Below, piece after piece: positions 8,446 to 14,862 of a stretch of 34,557 bases of DNA (position 1 is its first letter; every line of letters begins with the position of its first letter). The DNA is taken from contig JAQCNM010000103.1 in NCBI GenBank assembly GCA_028275025.1, positions 1-34,557 on the forward strand. Direction: 5' to 3'. Source of the stretch: Halovenus sp. (lineage in GTDB: Archaea; Halobacteriota; Halobacteria; Halobacteriales; Haloarculaceae). A model generated the notes under the pieces. The model worked only from the letters and a program-made list of their open reading frames with translations. It made no database searches and had not been told where the DNA came from. Position numbers and translations under genes: made by a program.

Positions 8446-8451
8446 CTTAAG
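8446..8451 (-). promoter_or_regulatory. Candidate promoter of mch
   Basis: On the minus strand CTTAAG lies about 25 bases before the mch ATG, fitting a leaderless transcript. The transposon's left end is about 65 bases further upstream. Confidence 0.35.
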
Positions 8452-8517
8452 AAGACGGCGGGTTCAACAGACCGCCGGTCACCCGGTCTGTGCGGTGTCA
8501 CAGTGGTAACAGCGCGG

Positions 8518-8540
8518 AAGCCCACCCCTTCAGGGGTGGG
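8518..8540 (+). repeat. Left-end hairpin of the IS1341-type element
   Basis: AAG is followed by CCCACCCCT, a TC loop and AGGGGTGGG. It matches the right-end hairpin at 9908-9930 in all but one position. Confidence 0.85.
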
Positions 8541-8607
8541 AGGAAGCGCGTAAGCTGCACTACACAAACCACCGAACATAGCATCGCTGACTCTCCCACG
8601 CTATTCA

Positions 8608-8620
8608 AAAATATTAATAA
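8608..8620 (+). promoter_or_regulatory. AT-rich promoter of tnpB
   Basis: AAAATATTAATAA is the most AT-rich spot in this part of the window and lies about 30 bases before the tnpB ATG, so the gene probably carries its own leaderless promoter inside the element. Confidence 0.6.
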
Positions 8621-8644
8621 AGAAAAGACCTTACTGTGAGATAG

Positions 8645-9937
8645 ATGGCGTGGGAGGTAACTCGCACCGTGCGCGTCCGCCTCGACGTGCCTGACGACCG
8701 CAAGAGTGACCTCTACGCCACCAACGACAAATTCCAGTACTGTGCGAATCGCACTGCAGACTGGGCGTGGCGCTATCCCGACGAGGACTGCGTGACCAGC
8801 AAGAGCGACGCCGAAGACGCCATCTACGACGACCTCCGTGACGAAACCAACGGTCTGCACGCGAATCTCGTGCAGAAGGCCATCAAACGTGCCACCGACG
8901 ACATCGACAACTGCGTTGACAGGCTTGCAGACGGCGAGAACACCAGCAAGCCTGAGTACGACACGTTCAGCATTGTCTACGACAAACGGGCAGCGACCTA
9001 CTACCGCGACAAAGTGAGTCTCGCCACGGTCAACGGTCGTGTCGAGTGCGAGTACGACCTCCCCGATGACCCTGAGGGAACACCGCACGGCGAGTACCTG
9101 CTCAACGAGGACTACTCGTTCTCAACCAGTACCGTCCACTACGATAGCGAAGCCGACGAGTTCTATCTGCACGCGGTGATGGAGAGAGAACTCGACGTTG
9201 ATAGTCCTGAGAAAGCCGAGGATTCGAAAGTCCTTGGCGTGGACTGCAACGTCAACGACCACATCGCCGTCACCAGTACAGGAGCGTTCGTCGGTAACGC
9301 CGACTACCTCAACCATCAGAGACGCGAGTTTGAGAAACGACGTGCCAGCCTCCAACAGACGGGCACGCGGAGTGCCCACCTTACCTTCCAGCGTATCGGA
9401 GACAGGTTCGGACGCTGGAGCGAAGACTATCTCCACCAGTGTTCGAAAGCAATCGTGGAGGAGGCTCGTCGCCACGAGTGTACACACATCGCGTTCGAGG
9501 ACTTGGAACGAATTCGAGAGCGTATCATTGATGGGAAGAAGTTCCAACAGTGGGCGTTCAACGCGCTTCAGACAATGGTTGAGTACAAGTCCAACGAGTA
9601 CGGTATTATTGTGGATATCGTGAACCCGCAGTACACGAGTCAGCAATGCTCGAAGTGCGGGTGTACGTTGGAGGAAAACCGTGACGACCAGCAGTTCAAA
9701 TGTCTTGACTGTTCGTACACGGCGAACGCGGATTACAACGCGTCGAAGAACGTGGCGCGGAAACTTGCGCTCAATCTCCAGCGGGGGCAGAAGTCCCCTG
9801 CTGGAGGGGCGTTCTGTCAGTACGCCCTGAACTCAGGGGTGATGACCGTGAACGCTACTGAAGTGGCGTCCGACACTCCTGTGTCGGCAGAACGAGAGTC
9901 CACTGACAAGCCCACCCCTTTAGGGGTGGGTAGCTGA
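8645..9937 (+). CDS. tnpB: TnpB, RNA-guided RuvC nuclease of an IS1341-type element
   Basis: The 430-residue protein has the full TnpB plan: an N-terminal wedge/REC-like part, the RuvC-I aspartate D200 (KVLGVDCNVNDH), RuvC-II glutamate E285 (HIAFEDLERIRE), a four-cysteine zinc finger (C335, C338, C353, C356) and the RuvC-III aspartate D363 (NADYNASKNVARK). All catalytic and zinc residues are intact, so it may still cut DNA. TnpB proteins use an RNA from the element's right end as guide and cut at targets next to a short motif, which keeps the element in the population. The last 50 codons overlap the predicted guide-RNA scaffold, and the final residues (PTPLGVGS) are encoded by the right-end hairpin itself. 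No frameshift or truncation is seen. Confidence 0.92.
   Translation: MAWEVTRTVRVRLDVPDDRKSDLYATNDKFQYCANRTADWAWRYPDEDCVTSKSDAEDAIYDDLRDETNGLHANLVQKAIKRATDDIDNCVDRLADGENTSKPEYDTFSIVYDKRAATYYRDKVSLATVNGRVECEYDLPDDPEGTPHGEYLLNEDYSFSTSTVHYDSEADEFYLHAVMERELDVDSPEKAEDSKVLGVDCNVNDHIAVTSTGAFVGNADYLNHQRREFEKRRASLQQTGTRSAHLTFQRIGDRFGRWSEDYLHQCSKAIVEEARRHECTHIAFEDLERIRERIIDGKKFQQWAFNALQTMVEYKSNEYGIIVDIVNPQYTSQQCSKCGCTLEENRDDQQFKCLDCSYTANADYNASKNVARKLALNLQRGQKSPAGGAFCQYALNSGVMTVNATEVASDTPVSAERESTDKPTPLGVGS
9778..9930 (+). ncRNA. Predicted omega/reRNA scaffold (sense-overlapping RNA) of the TnpB element
   Basis: The 3' end of tnpB holds a hairpin at 9778-9804 (CCAGC/GCTGG plus GGGG/CCCC arms) and the right-end hairpin at 9908-9930. 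TnpB guide RNAs arise from this part of such elements, and sense-overlapping transcripts at IS1341-type tnpB 3' ends are known in Halobacterium. The guide would be the bases just after the element end (about 9931-9955). The 5' limit of the RNA is a guess. Confidence 0.5.
9908..9930 (+). repeat. Right-end hairpin of the IS1341-type element
   Basis: AAG plus CCCACCCCT, TT and AGGGGTGGG. It lies inside the tnpB reading frame, 7 bases before its last base, and copies the left-end hairpin. Confidence 0.85.
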
Positions 9938-9973
9938 CGGAACACACTTGTCCCTCAACGGCCTCCGTCTGGT

Positions 9974-10183
9974 ATGGCCACCGAATCGTGTGACGGCTGT
10001 GGTGAGACCGTGCGGATCGGCGGCGGAATCGCCAACCTCTGGATCTTCGACCACACACCCACCGAGGGGATGACACTCGAACTCGTCGACGGCTCCGAGC
10101 ATTTCCTGTGTTACGACTGCATCGACCGGCTCCCCGACGACCACGAGGTCGTCGCCGAGGACGTCGCCGCGCTCGACCGCTGA
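9974..10183 (+). CDS. Small haloarchaeal zinc-finger protein
   Basis: The 69-residue acidic protein has two CxxC-type pairs, CDGC at residues 6-9 and CYDC at 46-49, that could bind one zinc ion. Between them are GGGIANLWIFDHTPTEGMTL and ELVDGSEHFL. It belongs to the many short Cys-rich proteins of haloarchaea whose functions are mostly unknown; I do not recognise a named role. The ATG at 9974 is only 37 bases after the transposon hairpin, and no clear TATA box remains at the usual distance. Insertion may have altered its promoter, or a weak unrecognised one is used. Confidence 0.7.
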   Translation: MATESCDGCGETVRIGGGIANLWIFDHTPTEGMTLELVDGSEHFLCYDCIDRLPDDHEVVAEDVAALDR

Positions 10184-10283
10184 GCGACAGGCCCGGGCTC
10201 GTTCGACCACACAGACACACTCCACCGAACCAAACGGTCGAGTCCTGACACCGACAGTGGGTTTCTGGCCTGCTCTCGACCTC

Positions 10284-10292
10284 GTTAATAGA
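10284..10292 (+). promoter_or_regulatory. TATA-like box upstream of the broken membrane-protein gene
   Basis: GTTAATAGA is an AT-rich spot in the otherwise empty 185-base gap 10184-10368. It would start transcription near 10318, leaving a leader of about 50 bases with a GAGGTG ribosome-binding site (10359-10364) before the ATG at 10369. Nothing else is seen in this gap. Confidence 0.4.
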
Positions 10293-10368
10293 TCTTTCGG
10301 GCGTGGACGGTCCCCCTCCACAGTCTCTCTGCATCCTTGAGCCCACCCCGCGTACGTCGAGGTGTCTC

Positions 10369-10657
10369 ATGGCAACAACGAAGATGACAACCAACGAGAT
10401 AGAATCGGCGATGGGAGTGATTACAGCGGATGCTGCTGGTCGGTGCGGTGTTCGTCGCCGTGGGTTAGGTCCTGCTCACGGTGGCGGGTCTGCAGGAGGC
10501 GTTCGACATCAGCTCGGCACTGAGCGCGGACAGCACGGAGATGTGGCTCAAACTCGGCGCGGTCACACACATCCTGGTGGGTGTGTTCGTCGCACTGGCG
10601 GCGATTATCCGGACGCTCAGTCTGGTCCCACACCGGCTCGGCGCACAGATCGAGTAG
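10369..10657 (+). pseudogene. Broken small two-span membrane-protein gene
   Basis: A ribosome-binding site and ATG start MATTKMTTNEIESAMGVITA in one frame. The coding signal then continues in the next frame from about 10430 as MLLVGAVFVAVG, hits TAG at 10466-10468, and resumes as VLLTVAGLQEAFDISSALSA, then WLKLGAVTHILVGVFVALAA, ending RLGAQIE at TAG 10655-10657. Joined together, these pieces give an intact-looking protein of about 95 residues with two membrane helices separated by a polar loop. The two lesions, one frameshift (10425-10432) and one nonsense codon, mean the protein cannot be made as a single chain. High-GC3 codons on both sides support recent decay. The ancestral function is unknown. 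Confidence 0.65.
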
Positions 10658-10706
10658 GGCGACGGCGACACCGGGGAGGTCGCGCCGGAGCAGGCTGTCG
10701 AGTCTG

Positions 10707-11501
10707 TCAGCCCTGTGACCACGACGGCTCGGCGTGCTCGCCGAGAAAGCAAAGAAGGCGGTCGTTCACGGCCCGGGCGTGCTCGGCAAAACAGAGGTGT
10801 CGCCCCTCGACCGCCTCGAAACTGCCGTGTGGGAGGTCACGACCGAGTGCCCGGCCGACCGACACGGGGACGACCGGGTCCTCGATTCCGTGACAGACCA
10901 GTGCGGGCACGTCGAGTTCGTACAGCGGGCCGGCCACGAACCCGAGTGCGGCGGCAGCCTGCGCCCGGAACGCCGCGGTCCCGGCGTCCTCGGCCCTACG
11001 CCAGGCACAGACCTGTTCGACAGTGTCCGACCGGTCGAGAAACGCCGCCGAGAACGCGCCGGAGAGTGAGTCCCGGAGTCGTTCGGGGTCGTCACCGGTG
11101 GCGTGCAGGTCCCGAAGCGCGGTTTCGTCGACGCGGTCACCGTCGGCCGCGGTCCCGAACAGGGACAGCGTCGCCGCGCGGCCGAACTCGCGGGCGTAGC
11201 GGAGCGCGATCATCCCGCCCAGTCCGACACCGACCACGTGTGCACGGCGGGCCTCGGCCGCCGCGAGCACCGCCTCCAGGTCCGCGGCCATCGAATCGAC
11301 GCTGTAGGGGCCGGGCGGGGCGTCCGACCGACCGGTTCCCCGGAGGTCCCAGACGAGCGCCTCGAACGGGCCGGCGACGCGGTCGTACTGCCAGCCCCAC
11401 TGCCAGGCGCCGTAGCCCGCCTCACCGACGAACACGACCGTCTCACCGGCGCCCGCGCGTTCGTAGTGGAGTTCGACCCCGTCCCGTGTCGTGGCCGGCA
11501 T
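10707..11501 (-). CDS. Alpha/beta-hydrolase fold protein lacking the nucleophile serine
   Basis: The 264-residue protein has the alpha/beta-hydrolase order: strand-turn VVFVGEAGYGAWQW, the DLRGTGRSD segment (residues 52-60), nucleophile elbow, acid residue in HGIEDPVVP (D208) and histidine in EGRHLCFAEHA (H235). At the elbow, where GxSxG is expected, it reads GVGLGG, so position 93 is glycine instead of serine. Family members with this change are often non-hydrolytic or use another mechanism, so no reaction can be assigned. ATG 11501 starts one base after the stop of the small gene upstream, marking a two-gene operon. An upstream extension to 11597 lacks family similarity and overlaps that gene. 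Confidence 0.8.
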   Translation of the reverse strand: MPATTRDGVELHYERAGAGETVVFVGEAGYGAWQWGWQYDRVAGPFEALVWDLRGTGRSDAPPGPYSVDSMAADLEAVLAAAEARRAHVVGVGLGGMIALRYAREFGRAATLSLFGTAADGDRVDETALRDLHATGDDPERLRDSLSGAFSAAFLDRSDTVEQVCAWRRAEDAGTAAFRAQAAAALGFVAGPLYELDVPALVCHGIEDPVVPVSVGRALGRDLPHGSFEAVEGRHLCFAEHARAVNDRLLCFLGEHAEPSWSQG

Positions 11502-11502
11502 C

Positions 11503-11751
11503 TCACTCGGGGAGACACTCGTCGAGTTGCTCGACGACCGACCGGGCCTGGTCGGGGTCGAGTGCCAGTTCCACCTCGTTGTCACCGTCGTCCACACAGG
11601 CCAGTTTGACCTGCTCGTTGCCGAACGCCCGGGCCTTGACCGTCTCGATGTCGTACAGTTTGACCGTCGCGGACTTGTTCGAGGCGCCGACGTGTTTGAG
11701 CGTTCCGCCGTCGAGTTCGAACAGGAACTCCTCGATATCTGCGGTCAGCAT
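11503..11751 (-). CDS. Small conserved protein of unknown function
   Basis: The 82-residue acidic, soluble protein begins MLTADIEEFLFELDGG and contains KHVGASNKSATVKLYDIETV and a C-terminal helix (DQARSVVEQLDECLP). The regular alternation of the first two thirds suggests a small beta-rich fold, but I do not recognise the family. An in-frame ATG at 11778 would add nine residues (MSPARQQGA); both starts follow G-rich stretches, so the choice is open. The stop codon is one base from the ATG of the alpha/beta-hydrolase gene, so the two are probably co-translated. Upstream it diverges from the nuo operon. Confidence 0.65.
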   Translation of the reverse strand: MLTADIEEFLFELDGGTLKHVGASNKSATVKLYDIETVKARAFGNEQVKLACVDDGDNEVELALDPDQARSVVEQLDECLPE

Positions 11752-11878
11752 AGCCCCCTGTTGGCGTGCCGGAGACATAATCCCCCCAGCCTGCGAGCCG
11801 GGTTGAGACACCGAGTGGCGTCTGTCGGAGGGGTGAAAGGGGAATGTTGAAAGGCACGCCTGAAACATCTTCGTACGT

Positions 11879-12166
11879 ATGCTGTTCGAGCAAGTCGCGT
11901 TCGGACTGTTCGCGCTCGTGACCCTCGCGAGTAGTCTGGGAGTCGTGCTCGCGCGGGACATCTGGCACTCGGCACTGTTGCTCGGACTCGCACTGTCGAG
12001 TGTCGCGGTCCACTACGTCATGCTCGCCGCCGAGTTCGTGGCGGTGATACAGGTGCTGGTGTACGTTGGGGGGGTCCTCGTCCTCGTTACCTTCGGCGTG
12101 ATGCTCGCCCGGCGAGACGACCCCGGGTCCAGCGAGGTCGGCACCGTCGAACAGGAGGAGGCATGA
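11879..12166 (+). CDS. nuoJ1: NADH dehydrogenase-like complex, NuoJ N-terminal half
   Basis: The 95-residue membrane protein has three spans and ends in a short acidic tail. It matches the N-terminal half of NuoJ (VALFGLFALVTLASSL-type first helix, ARDIWHSALLLGLALSSVAV, then QVLVYVGGVLVLVTFGVML with the conserved GG). In haloarchaea NuoJ is split into two adjacent genes. It is part of the proton-pumping membrane arm of respiratory Complex I. Its stop overlaps the nuoJ2 start (ATGA). It is the first gene of the cluster here: the gene before it is unrelated and on the other strand, whereas nuoA-I normally precede it. Confidence 0.88.
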   Translation: MLFEQVAFGLFALVTLASSLGVVLARDIWHSALLLGLALSSVAVHYVMLAAEFVAVIQVLVYVGGVLVLVTFGVMLARRDDPGSSEVGTVEQEEA

Positions 12167-12498
12167 GCAGACCACGTCCCGTCCCGCCGGGTCGGCATCT
12201 CGTGCCGGGTCTGATCGCCGTTGGCCTGTTCGCCACGATGGCCGCGACGGTTCTCACGGCGGGTGGTACGCCCCCCGGTGAGTGGGCGTTCGACGACCCC
12301 GAGGGGTTCCCCGACGTGAGTCTCGTCTCGGGGCTGGGGTACGCACTCATCGGTGAACCCGCGGCCGCGGGTGGCGCACTCGCCTACGAGAACACCGAGA
12401 GCTTTCTGGTGGCGTTGCTCGTGCTCGCCGTCGTGCTCGATGCGGCACTCGACGGCGCACTCCTGCTCGCCAGCCGCGACGGAGAGAACGAACGATGA
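12163..12498 (+). CDS. nuoJ2: NADH dehydrogenase-like complex, NuoJ C-terminal half
   Basis: The 111-residue protein corresponds to the C-terminal half of NuoJ: one membrane helix near residues 15-35, an outside loop (PPGEWAFDDPEGFPDVS), the GLGYALIGE segment typical of the last NuoJ part and a final helix SFLVALLVLAVVLDAALDGA. It overlaps nuoJ1 and nuoK by 4 bases each (ATGA), which points to coupled translation and matched amounts of the subunits. Placement and order agree with the haloarchaeal nuo cluster. Confidence 0.82.
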   Translation: MSRPRPVPPGRHLVPGLIAVGLFATMAATVLTAGGTPPGEWAFDDPEGFPDVSLVSGLGYALIGEPAAAGGALAYENTESFLVALLVLAVVLDAALDGALLLASRDGENER

Positions 12499-12800
12499 CG
12501 GTCCCGCTCGAAGGGTACCTGTTGCTCTCGGCCGCGGTGTTCTGTATCGGTGTGTTCGGCGTGCTCGTGCGCCGGAACGCGCTGCTCTTTTTGATGTCCG
12601 TCGAACTGATGCTCAACGCCGCCAACATCAACCTCGTCGCCTTCGGCCTGGAGTATGGCAACCTCACCGGACAGCTGTTCGCCCTGTTCGTCATCGCGCT
12701 CGCGGCCGCGGAGGTGGCAGTCGGTATCGGCATCATCGTCAGCTTCGACCGCAACTTCGAGAGCATCGACGTGACCGACGCGGTCACGATGAGGTGGTGA
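12495..12800 (+). CDS. nuoK: NADH dehydrogenase-like complex subunit K
   Basis: The 101-residue, three-helix subunit has the normal NuoK length. The two membrane glutamates needed for proton transfer are present: E37 in LFLMSVELMLNAANINLVAF and E73 in IALAAAEVAVGIGI. It sits in the antiporter-like membrane arm of Complex I. It overlaps nuoJ2 (ATGA), and nuoL starts two bases after its last base. Confidence 0.92.
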   Translation: MTVPLEGYLLLSAAVFCIGVFGVLVRRNALLFLMSVELMLNAANINLVAFGLEYGNLTGQLFALFVIALAAAEVAVGIGIIVSFDRNFESIDVTDAVTMRW

Positions 12801-12801
12801 G

Positions 12802-14862
12802 ATGTCGGCACTGCTCGACCCTGCCGTCGGTATCGTCGCCTGTCCGCTGGTGGCGTGTCTCGTCACGCTGACCACCGGTCGGTGGCTCCCACTCCGGGGG
12901 GCTATCCCGGGGCTGGTCGCCACCGCCGGTTCGCTCGGGCTCGCGGTCTGGGTGGCCCTGCGCCTCGCTCTCGGAACTGCGCCCACCCACGAGACAGTCT
13001 ACACGTTCGTCGGTGGGGTGGACGGGCAGGGCGTCGTGTTCAGTTTCGGCCTGCTCGTCGACCCGCTGTCGGCGCTGATGCTCGTTGTCGTCTCGCTGAT
13101 CGCCGTTCTCGTCCACCTGTTCTCCGTGGGGTACATGAACGAGGAGGGTGAGTCTGACCTGGACCGTTACTACGCGGGACTCGGCCTGTTCACGTTCTCG
13201 ATGCTCGCGTTCGTCGTCGCCGACAACCTGCTGATGGCGTTTGTCTTCTTCGAACTGCTCGGGTTGTGTTCGTATCTCCTCGTCGGGTTCTGGTTTCGTG
13301 ACCCCGGCCCACCGAGTGCCGCGAAGAAGGCGTTTCTGGTGACACGCCTTGGCGACTACTTTCTCCTGGTCGGCGTGGTAGCGGTGTTTGCCACCTTCGG
13401 GAGCGGGGCCTTCGCCGGGCCAGACTCGTTCGTGACCGCCGCAGAGGGTGTCGTCGACAGCGACACCGGGTACACGTTTCTCGACCTGAGCGGCCAGCAG
13501 GTCGTCGACGGCATCGGTCTGCTGGTGCTCGGCGGTGCCATCGGCAAGTCGGCGCAGTTTCCCCTGCACACCTGGCTCCCCGACGCGATGGAGGGGCCGA
13601 CACCGGTGTCGGCGCTCGTCCACGCCGCGACGATGGTCGCCGCCGGTGTCTACCTCCTCGCCCGAATGTACGGGTTCTACGCCCTCTCGCCGACCGTGCT
13701 CGCCGTTATCGCGCTCGTCGGCGGGTTCACCGCCCTGTTCGCGGCGACGAGGGCGCTGGTCGAACAGGAGCTCAAACAGGTGCTCGCGTACTCGACGATC
13801 TCACAGTACGGCTACGTGATGCTCGCGCTGGGCGGCGGCGGCTACGTCGCGGCGGTGTTTCACCTCACTACCCACGCCGTGTTCAAGTCACTGCTGTTTC
13901 TGGGGGCCGGGGCGGTCATCGTCGCCACGCGCCACGAGGAGGACATGTGGGAGATGGGGGGGCTCCGCGAGCGACTCCCGGTCACGTACTACGGCTTTCT
14001 CGCCGGCTCACTCGCACTGGCCGGTGTGTTCCCGTTTGCGGGGTTCTGGTCGAAAGACGAACTGTTGTTCGAGACACTCGACCACGCCGCGGGTGGGGTG
14101 TCGGTGCTCTGGGTCGCGTACGCGATGGGGCTGCTCGCGGTCGCGGTGACGGTGCTCTACACCGTCCGGATGCTGTTGCTCACCTTCCACGGCGACCCGC
14201 GCACCGACCGGGCCGCCGACCCCGATTCGGTCGGCTGGACGATGCAGGCCCCGATGGTCGTGCTCGGTGTGCTCGCCGCCGTCGCGGGGGTGTTGAACCT
14301 CGGCACACTGAGAGGGGTACTCGGCGAGGAGACCCTCCTGCTCGCGGAGTTTCTGAGCGGTGAGACACTCGAGGGGTTCGGGGGTCTGACGACCGAGAAC
14401 GGAGGGTTCGCCCTCTCGGCGGGCCAGTACGCGGAGACACTCCACGACGCCGCCGGCTACGAGGCCGCGGGGCTGTCGCCGGTGCTCTCGGGTATGGTCG
14501 CGCTCGCGCTCGCGTTTGCCGGTGTCGCCGGGGCCGTGCTACTGTACCGCGGTGACGACCCCGACACACACGTGGCCCGGCTGGGTCGTCTGGGTTCCGT
14601 GCTCGCGAACAACGACCACCAGGACGAGTTCCAGGTCTGGCTGGCCAGTAGTGTGGCGAGGCGGGCGGCGCTTGCCGCGAACCGCTTCGACCGTGGCATC
14701 GTCGACGGCGTGGTCAACGGGCTGGGTGCGGTGGCGCTGTCACTCGGCGGGCGGTTCCGCCGTATCCAGACCGGTCTCGTCAGCAACTACACCGCCATGC
14801 TCGTGCTCGGACTGACGTTGCTGTTGCTCGTGTTCGGTCTCACCGAGGGGTGGTGGGTCTGA
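12802..14862 (+). CDS. nuoL: NADH dehydrogenase-like complex subunit L
   Basis: The 686-residue antiporter-like subunit has about 16 membrane spans. Diagnostic stretches are EGESDLDRYYAGLGLFTFSM, the proton-channel region HTWLPDAMEGPTPVSALVHA and VEQELKQVLAYSTISQYGYV, with the conserved lysines and the GFWSKDELLFE segment. The C-terminal part has the extra amphipathic stretch and last helix of NuoL. It forms the distal proton channel of Complex I. The gene is separated from nuoK by one base and its stop overlaps the nuoM start. Length and motifs are those of a complete gene. Confidence 0.93.
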   Translation: MSALLDPAVGIVACPLVACLVTLTTGRWLPLRGAIPGLVATAGSLGLAVWVALRLALGTAPTHETVYTFVGGVDGQGVVFSFGLLVDPLSALMLVVVSLIAVLVHLFSVGYMNEEGESDLDRYYAGLGLFTFSMLAFVVADNLLMAFVFFELLGLCSYLLVGFWFRDPGPPSAAKKAFLVTRLGDYFLLVGVVAVFATFGSGAFAGPDSFVTAAEGVVDSDTGYTFLDLSGQQVVDGIGLLVLGGAIGKSAQFPLHTWLPDAMEGPTPVSALVHAATMVAAGVYLLARMYGFYALSPTVLAVIALVGGFTALFAATRALVEQELKQVLAYSTISQYGYVMLALGGGGYVAAVFHLTTHAVFKSLLFLGAGAVIVATRHEEDMWEMGGLRERLPVTYYGFLAGSLALAGVFPFAGFWSKDELLFETLDHAAGGVSVLWVAYAMGLLAVAVTVLYTVRMLLLTFHGDPRTDRAADPDSVGWTMQAPMVVLGVLAAVAGVLNLGTLRGVLGEETLLLAEFLSGETLEGFGGLTTENGGFALSAGQYAETLHDAAGYEAAGLSPVLSGMVALALAFAGVAGAVLLYRGDDPDTHVARLGRLGSVLANNDHQDEFQVWLASSVARRAALAANRFDRGIVDGVVNGLGAVALSLGGRFRRIQTGLVSNYTAMLVLGLTLLLLVFGLTEGWWV

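Larger units (their letters stand above)
8518..9937 (+). mobile_element. IS1341-type (IS200/IS605 superfamily) element, TnpB only
   Basis: The element consists of one tnpB gene between two nearly identical imperfect-palindrome ends (8518-8540 and 9908-9930). Both ends start AAG and then have CCCACCCCT/AGGGGTGGG arms; the central dinucleotide is TC on the left and TT on the right. There is no tnpA (Y1 transposase), which defines the IS1341 type; movement would need TnpA supplied elsewhere. No target-site duplication is expected for this family and none was seen. Exact outer boundaries cannot be fixed without an empty-site relative. The base composition of the coding part is slightly less GC-rich than its neighbours, which fits recent arrival. 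Confidence 0.85.

Noticed and set aside
8424-8579. Extension of mch to an upstream in-frame ATG at 8579
   Set aside because: The extra 52 residues are translated from the transposon's left hairpin and intergenic DNA; the family start and a promoter box support 8423.
10466-10468. In-frame TAG as a recoded (pyrrolysine-type) codon
   Set aside because: A separate frameshift just upstream breaks the same gene, no pyrrolysine genes are seen, and haloarchaea are not known to use it.
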